A stretch of DNA of 19,770 bases. Origin: JAVBRU01 sp031547595 (GTDB lineage Bacteria > Bacillota > Clostridia > Christensenellales > Aristaeellaceae). A program made the translations under genes and the position numbers. The number at the start of each line of letters is the position of its first letter. Position 1 is the stretch's first letter. The notes under the pieces were generated by a model. The model ran no database searches. It was not told the origin of the DNA and saw nothing but the letters and a program-made list of their open reading frames with translations. The stretch is from the NCBI GenBank assembly GCA_031547595.1, contig JAVBRU010000001.1, positions 1-19,770 on the forward strand, in the 5' to 3' direction. Below are positions 14,131-19,770 of this stretch, in pieces.

Positions 14131-14696
14131 GGTTGTTCCTCCTTTGTGCCCGCCTTCAAATAGGCTGACAGCCCCAGCAGACATGCTAACAGTATATTTC
14201 CCAGCCGCATGTGAACTATGCAGCGGGTGTACAGCGCGCTGCCGCCGCGAAAGTTGGCGTCCACGCGCAGCCGTACCCCTGGCCGCGTGCCCCATTTGGC
14301 TGCCAGCACCTGCAAAAGCCCTGTCAGCAGCGCCGTTTGCGCGGCATCCGCAAGCCCGACTACCGCGCGCGCCTGCAATGCCTTCAGATGAATGGACGCC
14401 TTGAACACACTGCGGGAGATATTGGCAATGCGCAGCGATTTGATAACACGTGCGATACTTGCGATTGTTTTGCTTAGGTCGCTCTCGCCGCTTTTATTGC
14501 CGTTTGCCGTTTGGAACTTGAGGTTGAGCACCCCCTGATCATCGCGGGCCACCGCAAAATCGACCTGCGTGCCCACACCCCATACCAAAACGCCCAGCAT
14601 GCCGCTGGGCGCGCTGCCCTGCGCAAAGGATACCACAATGCCCACCCGAACCGGTGCGATGAGCAATAAATACAACAGCACTCCCACAACGCCCAT
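14103..14696 (-). CDS. DUF2953 domain protein (YtfI-like)
   Basis: A 197-residue protein with one N-terminal membrane segment (about 2-21, VVGVLLYLLLIAPVRVG) and a DUF2953-type body: WGVGTQVDFAVARDDQG, a linker of charged residues, a helical middle, then a GTRPGVRLRVDANF strand and a hydrophobic end (LGNILLACLLGLSAYL). The start at 14696 has AAGGGAG about eight bases upstream; the reading frame extends further to 14795 without a signal for initiation. The gene overlaps gerW by 28 bases. In Bacillus subtilis the YtfI-YtfJ pair shows the same order, so a sporulation link is likely. No biochemical role is known for the family. It is first in the minus-strand operon, divergent from padR. Confidence 0.82.
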   Translation of the reverse strand: MGVVGVLLYLLLIAPVRVGIVVSFAQGSAPSGMLGVLVWGVGTQVDFAVARDDQGVLNLKFQTANGNKSGESDLSKTIASIARVIKSLRIANISRSVFKASIHLKALQARAVVGLADAAQTALLTGLLQVLAAKWGTRPGVRLRVDANFRGGSALYTRCIVHMRLGNILLACLLGLSAYLKAGTKEEQPWSITPSNT

Positions 14697-14733
14697 GCGA
14701 TCACTCCCTTGAAAAATAATTTGAAAATATGGC

Positions 14734-14762
14734 TTGACACACGATACTATGTGGTGTATTAT
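14734..14762 (+). promoter_or_regulatory. Vegetative promoter of the PadR operon
   Basis: A consensus TTGACA (14734-14739), a 17-base spacer and TATTAT (14757-14762) lie about 24 bases before the TTG start. The AT-rich spacer and leader hold short dyads such as ATACTATGTGGTGTATTATAT, where PadR may bind to repress itself; the dyad is imperfect. Confidence 0.75.
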
Positions 14763-14785
14763 ATATCTCGTAAGGAGGGATTGCC

Positions 14786-15100
14786 TTGGATGCACAGTTG
14801 AAGCGTGGCCTGATCGAGGCTTGCGTTCTATCGCTGCTCTGCCGTGGGGATTCTTACGGTTATCAGCTGATCAAAGACCTGTCGGACGTGATAGAGATTT
14901 CGGAATCCACATTGTATCCCATTTTGAAACGGCTGGAGAGTGCGCAGTGCCTCACCGTATACTCGCTGGAGCACAACAGCCGACTTCGGCGCTACTATGC
15001 CATCACCCCCACCGGGCGCGAGCGTATCCTGGCCTTCCTCAGCGAGTGGCAAGAGGTGCGCAAGGTGTACGACTTTGTAAAGACGGAGGCAGCATTATGA
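14786..15100 (+). CDS. PadR family transcriptional regulator
   Basis: A 104-residue winged-helix regulator with a TTG start at 14786, chosen because AAGGAGGG (14771-14778) lies eight bases before it and the family begins MDxQLKRG. The wHTH pattern is YGYQLIKDLS (30-39), ISESTLYPILKRLE (recognition helix, 44-57) and the wing RLRRYYAITPTGRE. It lacks a long C-terminal dimerisation domain beyond the coiled helix, as in PadR subfamily 2. The stop overlaps the next ORF as ATGA. PadR proteins commonly repress their own operon and a HAAS/DUF4097 partner encoded downstream. Here the HAAS/DUF4097 gene follows after the small ORF. The ligand is unknown. Confidence 0.92.
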   Translation: MDAQLKRGLIEACVLSLLCRGDSYGYQLIKDLSDVIEISESTLYPILKRLESAQCLTVYSLEHNSRLRRYYAITPTGRERILAFLSEWQEVRKVYDFVKTEAAL

Positions 15101-15237
15101 TCACCATTTTTCTGGATAACATGCGCGGGGTCGAAAAAGACGTAGCGCCGTCGCCCTGCCCGGAAGAACGCAGCGACAACCCGCCTGCTGAGCGCCCGAC
15201 CATCCGTATCTATCACTCATTTTGTCACTATCTATAA
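15097..15237 (+). CDS. Small ORF of 46 residues between padR and the HAAS gene
   Basis: ATG at 15097 overlaps the padR TGA (ATGA) and has GGAGG seven bases upstream; the frame runs 46 codons to TAA at 15237, 13 bases before the next start. The product begins MITIFLDNMRG, has an acidic/proline middle (VAPSPCPEERSDNPP) and ends TIRIYHSFCHYL. I recognise no family. A good ribosome binding site and two tight junctions support translation, but length is low and it may be a degenerate remnant of a larger gene. Confidence 0.4.
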   Translation: MITIFLDNMRGVEKDVAPSPCPEERSDNPPAERPTIRIYHSFCHYL

Positions 15238-15250
15238 GGAGGACGAGCCC

Positions 15251-16309
15251 ATGACCCGCAATGAATACCTGCAAGAGCTGTCCCAGGCCTTGTCCTTCCT
15301 GGACGAGAACACCCGCAACAACACTGTGGCCTTTTATGCCGAGATGCTGGACGACCGCATTGAGGAGGGCATGACCGAAGAAGCCGCCACCGCCGATATG
15401 GAGCGCATCGAAACCATCGCTGCTCGCCTTCGCGGCGAATATCAGTCTGCGCCCAAGGTAGACGCAGTGCTTGAATCCTACGTGCGCCAAGAAGTGGTGC
15501 TGGATGGATCTGACATCAGCGATATCACCATCAGCGCCAGCAACATGCCCGTTGTGGTGACGCCCAGCAACAACAGCCAGGTCAAACTGGTCTACTACAC
15601 CAGCGAGCAGGACAAATACACCGTCTCCTGCCGCAACGGACATCTGTCCCTCACGCATGTGCAAACAGGTGCAATTGTCAATTTTACCGGGCTGATGGAC
15701 GCCCTTCGCATGGCCTTTGGCAAGCGTGTCGCACCCACCATTGAGCTGAACATTCCCAAGGATTTGCTGGTAGACCTCTCTGTGAGCACCAGCAATGGTT
15801 CTATCAGCCTGGAGAATCTCAGTAGCCTTTGCAACACCACCCTTCGTACCACCAATGGCCGCATCACGCTGTTGCAGCTCAGCGCGAAGCTGTTGCAAGC
15901 GCAGTCCAGCAACGGGCGCGTCCAGGCAGAGAACCTCAAGCTGAAGCAAAGCTCCCGTATCCAGACCAGCAACGCCCGTATCGAGGCGCTTCGCATCTCC
16001 TGCGAGCAGGATTTGACCATCAGCACCAGCAATGGCCGCGCCAATGCCGATCATGTGCACGCCGTGGGCCAGCTGTCCATCACCACCAGCAATGGTGCCA
16101 TCAACAGCACCGATATCAAGGGCAGCGATATCACCCTTCGCACCAGCAATGGCCGCATCACTGCCAACATGCCCGGCCGCCAGAGCGATTATGCTATCCA
16201 GAGCAGCACCTCCAACGGCAATAATAACCTGCCCAAGAACTCAGAGGGTATGATTCCCTTGAGCGTGCGCACCTCCAACGGCGCAATTGACGTGAACTTC
16301 GCAGGGTGA
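15251..16309 (+). CDS. HAAS (DUF1700-like) domain fused to a DUF4097 TSNG beta-repeat protein
   Basis: A 352-residue protein with two parts and no membrane segment. Residues 1-65 (MTRNEYLQELSQALSFLDE, FYAEMLDDRIEEGM, ADMERIETIAARLRGEY) are a HAAS-type helical domain, often found beside PadR. Residues about 90-352 are a DUF4097-type right-handed beta structure with a TSNG or TTNG/SSNG motif near 180, 200, 219, 239 (TSNA), 259, 279, 298, 320 and 341, a period of about 20 residues. At the DNA level this shows as near-repeats of ACCAGCAATGGCCGCAT. The ribosome binding site TAAGGAGG lies about ten bases upstream. A repeat element (copy D) and a strong terminator follow. Related proteins often have a membrane helix or separate genes; here both halves are joined and soluble. 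The function is unknown; partnership with PadR is by context. Confidence 0.88.
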   Translation: MTRNEYLQELSQALSFLDENTRNNTVAFYAEMLDDRIEEGMTEEAATADMERIETIAARLRGEYQSAPKVDAVLESYVRQEVVLDGSDISDITISASNMPVVVTPSNNSQVKLVYYTSEQDKYTVSCRNGHLSLTHVQTGAIVNFTGLMDALRMAFGKRVAPTIELNIPKDLLVDLSVSTSNGSISLENLSSLCNTTLRTTNGRITLLQLSAKLLQAQSSNGRVQAENLKLKQSSRIQTSNARIEALRISCEQDLTISTSNGRANADHVHAVGQLSITTSNGAINSTDIKGSDITLRTSNGRITANMPGRQSDYAIQSSTSNGNNNLPKNSEGMIPLSVRTSNGAIDVNFAG

Positions 16310-16318
16310 GGGAGAGGA

Positions 16319-16388
16319 GCCGCTGAGGGCTACTTGTCCTCAGACTTCTCGGCAGGGAGTGGGGACTCCCTGCACCTCCAGTTTTTGT
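16319..16388 (-). repeat. Two-hairpin dispersed repeat, copy D
   Basis: CTGAGG (16323-16328) pairs with CCTCAG (16338-16343), and GCAGGGAGT (16352-16360) pairs perfectly with ACTCCCTGC (16365-16373) around a GGGG loop. TTTTT at 16382-16386 follows. The order matches copies A and B on the minus strand. It lies ten bases behind the HAAS/DUF4097 stop. It is the most diverged copy: its other hairpin has only six pairs. Confidence 0.7.
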
Positions 16389-16414
16389 TTATATCGAAGA
16401 GCGTTGAGTGTATA

Positions 16415-16451
16415 GCATAATAAAAGCCGCATGATGCGGCTTTTATTATGC
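16415..16451. terminator. Perfect bidirectional intrinsic terminator
   Basis: GCATAATAAAAGCCGCAT (16415-16432) and its exact complement at 16434-16451 surround one base. The stem's A/T arms give a TTTTATTAT-type tail on both strands. It ends one base before the oxidoreductase stop codon region and closes the two convergent transcripts. Confidence 0.92.
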
Positions 16452-16452
16452 A

Positions 16453-17688
16453 TTAAATATGCTGTGTTTCCTCCCGCGTGTTGTCGGCCACGGCGGGGAT
16501 CAGGCTGTCGTCAAAATGGATCATTACATCGGCAGCGGCCAGCCGTTCTTGCAAGACGCGGATGTCCAGCGTGTGGAGGTTCTTCCCGGTATCCAGCGCC
16601 AGCGCGGCGGCTTCGCCCGCTGCCTGGCCGGTCACAATGGCGGGCGGGATAACGCGCAGCACATCCCAAGCGTAGCCCGCTGCGGCGGCGCTGCGCCCGG
16701 CTGTAATCAGGTTGTCATAATCCCGGTGTTTCAGGCAGCGGTAGGGCACCTCATACAGGATGTCGCGGTGGTCAAAATCGCAAATCGCGCTGATAGAATC
16801 ATCAAAGTGCTGATATTGATCGTCGGTTGTGAGGGTATAATCGCCGTCGATATGGCAAGTGGTGCGAAACTGCGCCATGCCCGGCAGGATGGCGATATCG
16901 CGCTCCATGCGGGGCTGATCCTTCAGCGCATTCAGCATATCCTGCTGGTTTTTCAAAAGATAGTCCGTCACAGCCTCGGCGGTGGTGCCGGCAAAGCGTG
17001 GCATGCCCTCGGGGTGATGCTTGCCATATAGCGAGGCGCGCCCGCCATAGGTGCGGATGTACGCATCGTGGATGTTGCCGGACGCAGCGGCCTTCTGACA
17101 GCTTTTCTGGTTGATGGCATAACCGTAATAGGTGTAATAGTTGAAGCCCTGCACGGTGGGCACGCCCGCACGGCGCAGTAAATCGCCGTCACCCGTGGCA
17201 TCCACCACAAAGCGTGCGGCATAAAACACGCGGCCAGATTTGCTTTCCGTCCACACGCCGGTGCAGTGGCCGCCTTGCATTTCGGGCTGGGTGACGGCGC
17301 AGTCGTACAAAAGCGCCACGCCCTCCTGCAGCAGCTTTTCCGTGAGGGCAAGCGCGAACAGCGTAGGCGAGAAGTCTGTCACATAGCGCAGATTCGTGGG
17401 TTCTGTAGGTTCGCCCAGCTTCCAGGGCGCGGGCAGTGTGTCGTAGCCGTAGGCGATGGACAGGCGCAAAAATTCCTCCGCCATGCCGCGGATGATCTGC
17501 TTGCCGCGGCCGTTGCACATGGGTACAAAATAGTTGACCAATCCCAGCGTGGAAAGGCCGCCCAGCGTGATGCTTTTCTCTAATAACAATACTGTTTTCC
17601 CGGCACGCCGCGCGGCCAGTGCTGCGGCAACGCCTGCCACACCGCCGCCTGCCACGATGACATCGAATGCCTGGTCTTGAGTGATCAT
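16453..17688 (-). CDS. FAD-dependent oxidoreductase (FAD_oxidored type)
   Basis: A 411-residue cytoplasmic flavoprotein. The N-terminal Rossmann motif is FDVIVAGGGVAGVAAALAAR (dinucleotide-binding G14-GGVAG), followed by VLLLEKS and the family-typical GGLSTLGLVNYF and PMCNGRGKQI. The FAD motif ATGDGDLLRRAG (near 163-174) and the C-terminal LITAGRSAAAAGYAWDVLRV and VTGQAAGEAAALAL complete the fold. The start at 17688 has GGAGGGG eight bases upstream and a promoter at 17720-17748; an upstream reading to 17850 has no support. The gene is divergent from a sugar isomerase-like gene, so the two may belong to one sugar or polyol pathway. The substrate is not known. Confidence 0.9.
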   Translation of the reverse strand: MITQDQAFDVIVAGGGVAGVAAALAARRAGKTVLLLEKSITLGGLSTLGLVNYFVPMCNGRGKQIIRGMAEEFLRLSIAYGYDTLPAPWKLGEPTEPTNLRYVTDFSPTLFALALTEKLLQEGVALLYDCAVTQPEMQGGHCTGVWTESKSGRVFYAARFVVDATGDGDLLRRAGVPTVQGFNYYTYYGYAINQKSCQKAAASGNIHDAYIRTYGGRASLYGKHHPEGMPRFAGTTAEAVTDYLLKNQQDMLNALKDQPRMERDIAILPGMAQFRTTCHIDGDYTLTTDDQYQHFDDSISAICDFDHRDILYEVPYRCLKHRDYDNLITAGRSAAAAGYAWDVLRVIPPAIVTGQAAGEAAALALDTGKNLHTLDIRVLQERLAAADVMIHFDDSLIPAVADNTREETQHI

Positions 17689-17719
17689 ACGCCAATCCCC
17701 TCCACACGTCATATCAAGC

Positions 17720-17748
17720 ATTATAGCAAAGCTACTCCTTGGCTGCAA
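17720..17748 (-). promoter_or_regulatory. Vegetative promoter of the FAD oxidoreductase gene
   Basis: On the minus strand TTGCAG (17743-17748), a 17-base spacer and TATAAT (17720-17725) sit about 30 bases before the start at 17688. Confidence 0.7.
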
Positions 17749-17790
17749 GGCCGTCAGCGTTGGTTTGCCAAAAACAAAGGTTTGCGGCGG

Positions 17791-17819
17791 TTGAAATTCC
17801 GGACGGTTTAGTATATAAT
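17791..17819 (+). promoter_or_regulatory. Vegetative promoter of the TIM-barrel isomerase gene
   Basis: TTGAAA (17791-17796), a 17-base spacer and TATAAT (17814-17819) lie about 33 bases before the ATG at 17853. It is separated by 42 bases from the divergent promoter. Confidence 0.75.
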
Positions 17820-17852
17820 GGGTGCAAATCCAAACGTGGAGGAAAACCATCC

Positions 17853-18818
17853 ATGAAACTATCAGTGTTTAGCCCTGGCCTGGCGGACAAACCGCTGGCA
17901 CAGGCCTGTGCTTTTTTGGAAAGCAAGGGCGTGCAGGCCATGGAAGTGGGCTGCGGCGGCTATCCCGGCAAAACCCACTGCAATCCTGCGGTACTGCTGC
18001 AGGACGATAAAGCGCGTGGGGTTTTTGCGGATACCTTCAAGCGCTATCATCTGGACATCGCCGCTCTGTCCACCCACGGCAATCCTGTTCATCCCGATCC
18101 CGCGCTGGCCAAGGCCTTCCATGATGACTTTGTGGATACCGTGTTGCTGGCCGAAAAACTGGGCGTGCACCGGATCATTACTTTCAGCGGCTGCCCTGGC
18201 GGCAGCCCCAAGGATGCGCAGCCCAACTGGGTCACCTGCGCGTGGCCGCCGGAATATCTGGATGTGCTGAATTATCAGTGGAACGATGTGCTGCTGCCCT
18301 ATTGGCAGAAAAATGCGGCCTTCGCTAAGGAGCACGGCGTGACGCAGATCGCCTTTGAGATGCATCCCGGCTTTTGCGTGTATAACCCGGAAACGCTGCT
18401 CAAAATCCGCGCGGCGGTGGGTGATACCATCGGTGCGAACCTAGACCCCAGCCATCTTTTCTGGCAGGGGATTGATCCCGTGGCCGCGATCCGCTATCTG
18501 GGCGAGGCGATTTATTTCTTCCACGCCAAAGATACGCGCATTGACGTACGCAACACCGCGCAAAACGGCGTTCTGGACACCAAGCATTACTCCGAAGCGA
18601 AGAACCGCTCCTGGGTGTTCCGCACGGTGGGCTATGGTCACGATGCGCAGACCTGGAAGGATATCATGAGTGCCCTGCGCGTGGCAGGCTATGACGATGT
18701 AATCTCCATCGAGCACGAGGATGGGCTGATGAGCGGCAATGAGGGCCTCACCAAGGCCATCCGTTTCCTGCAAGATGTGATGATGTTTGAAAACACAGGC
18801 GATATGTTCTGGGCATGA
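17853..18818 (+). CDS. Sugar phosphate isomerase/epimerase-like TIM-barrel protein
   Basis: A 321-residue protein of the AP-endonuclease-2/xylose-isomerase-like TIM-barrel family. The metal-binding and catalytic set is visible: FEMHPG (Glu169), NLDPSHLFW (Asp198, His201), YFFHAKD (His224) and ISIEHED (Glu287). The N-terminal VFSPGLADKPLAQAC and TFSGCPGGS are family-typical. Members interconvert keto and aldo sugars or act on inositol-type substrates; which one cannot be read. The start at 17853 has GGAGG ten bases upstream, and an upstream in-frame ATG at 17739 would overlap the promoter. The nucleotidyltransferase gene starts 21 bases after the stop, so the two are almost certainly one operon. 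Confidence 0.88.
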   Translation: MKLSVFSPGLADKPLAQACAFLESKGVQAMEVGCGGYPGKTHCNPAVLLQDDKARGVFADTFKRYHLDIAALSTHGNPVHPDPALAKAFHDDFVDTVLLAEKLGVHRIITFSGCPGGSPKDAQPNWVTCAWPPEYLDVLNYQWNDVLLPYWQKNAAFAKEHGVTQIAFEMHPGFCVYNPETLLKIRAAVGDTIGANLDPSHLFWQGIDPVAAIRYLGEAIYFFHAKDTRIDVRNTAQNGVLDTKHYSEAKNRSWVFRTVGYGHDAQTWKDIMSALRVAGYDDVISIEHEDGLMSGNEGLTKAIRFLQDVMMFENTGDMFWA

Positions 18819-18838
18819 TTTATAAGGAGGCAGTTATT

Positions 18839-19558
18839 ATGGAACGTTGCAAGGCAATTATTCTGGCCGCAGGCAAGGGCTCGCGCCTGCAGAGCGAGGC
18901 GGACGCCATTCCCAAGGCGCTGCGGCAGGTGAACGGCAAGGCGCTGATTGATTATGTGCTGGAGGGCATTGATTTTGTCGCGCCCGAAGACATCACCATC
19001 GTGATTGGTTTCCTGGGCGAAAAAATCCAGGCATACCTGGGCGACCGGTATCACTACGCCGTTCAAAAAGAGCAAAACGGAACCGCCCATGCCATGCTGT
19101 GCGCCGAAGAAACGGCCAGCGGCTTTGACGGCCCCGTGCTGTGCCTGTACTGCGATATGCCGCTGCTCAGCCGCGACACGTATTACCGTATCGCCAAGGA
19201 GCATATCGACTTTAACGCCAAGAACACGCTGCTGGCCGCCAAGGTGAACCCGATTCCAGAGTTTGGCCGCCTGGTGCGCGACGATAAGGGTGAGCTGTAC
19301 GATATCGTGGAGCATAGCGCCTGCACACCCGAGCAGCGCCTGATCGACGAAGTGAACGTCGGCGTGCAGGTGATGCAGGGCGATGTGATGTGGGACGTGC
19401 TCAAAAAGGTGAAGAACGACAACCCCAAGAAGGAATATTACCTGACGGGTGTCACGAAAATCCTGCACGATATGGGCTGCAAGCAACATGTTGTAGTCAC
19501 GCCGGACAGCCATGAATACTGGGGAGTCAACACCAGGGAAGAGCTGGTCAAGGTTTAA
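18839..19558 (+). CDS. Stand-alone GlmU-like nucleotidyltransferase
   Basis: A 239-residue protein of the NTP-transferase (GlmU N-domain) type. The nucleotide-binding signature is ILAAGKGSRL (8-17) followed by IPKALRQVNGKALIDYVL. QKEQNGTAHAM (uridine-binding GTAHA), CDMPLL (metal-binding Asp), EFGRLVRD, EVNVGVQV and KKEYYLTGVTKIL all match the uridylyltransferase half of GlmU. The C-terminal left-handed beta-helix acetyltransferase half is absent, so it transfers a nucleotide to a sugar phosphate but does not acetylate. The ATG at 18839 has AAGGAGG nine bases upstream. It follows the isomerase-like gene closely and is closed by a terminator at 19589. A sugar-activation pathway with the isomerase is likely by context; the sugar is unknown. 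Confidence 0.88.
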   Translation: MERCKAIILAAGKGSRLQSEADAIPKALRQVNGKALIDYVLEGIDFVAPEDITIVIGFLGEKIQAYLGDRYHYAVQKEQNGTAHAMLCAEETASGFDGPVLCLYCDMPLLSRDTYYRIAKEHIDFNAKNTLLAAKVNPIPEFGRLVRDDKGELYDIVEHSACTPEQRLIDEVNVGVQVMQGDVMWDVLKKVKNDNPKKEYYLTGVTKILHDMGCKQHVVVTPDSHEYWGVNTREELVKV

Positions 19559-19588
19559 AAATATCTGCATGAGAAGCAGTAAATTTAA

Positions 19589-19630
19589 GAAAAACGGCGC
19601 AGGGCGAATGAAACGCTCTGCGCTGTTTTG
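19589..19630 (+). terminator. Probable intrinsic terminator after the nucleotidyltransferase gene
   Basis: AAAACGGCGCAGGGCG (19591-19606) pairs with CGCTCTGCGCTGTTTT (19614-19629) with two G-U pairs. The T-run at the end is only four bases, so termination may be incomplete. Confidence 0.7.
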
Positions 19631-19645
19631 AGGGGAGATTGTTTT

Positions 19646-19770
19646 ATGTGGGCATTGTACGCCCTTGCGGGTGCCTTTTTTGCGGCGCTGACAAGTATCC
19701 TGGCCAAGCTTGGCATCCAGAATGTGAACAGCAACCTGGCTACGGCCATCCGCACCGTGGTGGTGCTGGT
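19646..19770 (+). CDS. EamA-type (drug/metabolite) transporter, 3' end cut by the window
   Basis: The first 41 codons are visible from the ATG at 19646, with GAGGGGAGA eight bases upstream. The product begins MWALYALAGAFFAALTSILA, a first membrane helix of the EamA/DMT type, then KLGIQNVNSNLATAIRTVVV, which resembles the loop and second helix of DMT permeases with the usual arginine after the first helix. Members export or import small metabolites across the cytoplasmic membrane. The frame is open to the end of the window, so length and the rest of the fold cannot be judged. No separate promoter is visible after the terminator. Confidence 0.75.
   Translation, partial: MWALYALAGAFFAALTSILAKLGIQNVNSNLATAIRTVVVL

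Noticed and set aside
14697..14785. A CATAGTA box on the minus strand that could be a forespore sigma -10 for the gerW operon
   Set aside because: No matching -35 lies 15-18 bases before it, and the strip also has to hold the padR promoter; too weak to call.
1..19770. CRISPR arrays, tRNA or rRNA genes, insertion sequences with a transposase, phage genes
   Set aside because: None is visible: there are no evenly spaced direct repeats, no cloverleaf with CCA end, and no transposase or integrase motifs. The only period is the TSNG codon repeat inside the HAAS/DUF4097 gene.

Overview
The window looks like chromosomal DNA from a fairly GC-rich, endospore-forming Firmicute of the class Clostridia, probably a gut lineage. 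The reasons are strong AGGAGG ribosome binding sites, vegetative promoters close to TTGACA/TATAAT, a GerW-family sporulation gene next to a DUF2953 gene, a PadR regulator with a HAAS/DUF4097 partner, a glycan-related DUF4838 protein, and many best-fit families typical of Clostridia. This placement is inference from gene content; no rRNA or other taxonomic marker is present apart from leuS. Every stretch longer than 300 bases carries a gene.

Layout. 1-1618: 3' part of a DUF4838 (glycoside-hydrolase-like) gene. 1620-2690: a small island on the minus strand holding a ribbon-helix-helix protein, a 52-residue ORF and a DUF6809 gene whose start is frameshifted. The three overlap at ATGA-type junctions, have a 74-base hairpin upstream, and are bracketed by two inverted copies of a two-hairpin repeat. 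2691-5105: leuS on the minus strand, divergent from a B12-binding radical SAM gene (5212-6837) that is followed by a GH13 alpha-glucanase-type gene (6869-8620). 8635-11248: a lipoprotein and TatD pair, then a small membrane-anchored protein with its own promoter and terminator. 11247-14696: a compact minus-strand operon DUF2953 - gerW - D-Ala-D-Ala carboxypeptidase - rluB - mnmM. 14734-16309: PadR regulator, a 46-residue ORF, and a HAAS plus DUF4097 beta-repeat protein. 16415-16451: a perfect 18-base-pair bidirectional terminator. 16453-19558: a FAD-dependent oxidoreductase divergent from a TIM-barrel sugar isomerase-like protein and a stand-alone GlmU-type nucleotidyltransferase. 19646-end: start of an EamA-type transporter.

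What ties it together. Most of the window is ordinary core and metabolic content. The least explained material is structural. A roughly 70-75-base, two-hairpin repeat occurs four times (1620, 2617, 8737, 16319), and three of the four copies sit directly behind a gene in the same orientation relative to that gene. A small regulatory or mobile-looking cassette lies between two of these copies. The D-Ala-D-Ala carboxypeptidase hides a second-frame tail that encodes a Ser/Pro linker and a membrane anchor, which points to a one-base frameshift in a run of four G. The PadR operon carries an unusual soluble fusion of a HAAS domain to nine TSNG beta-repeats.
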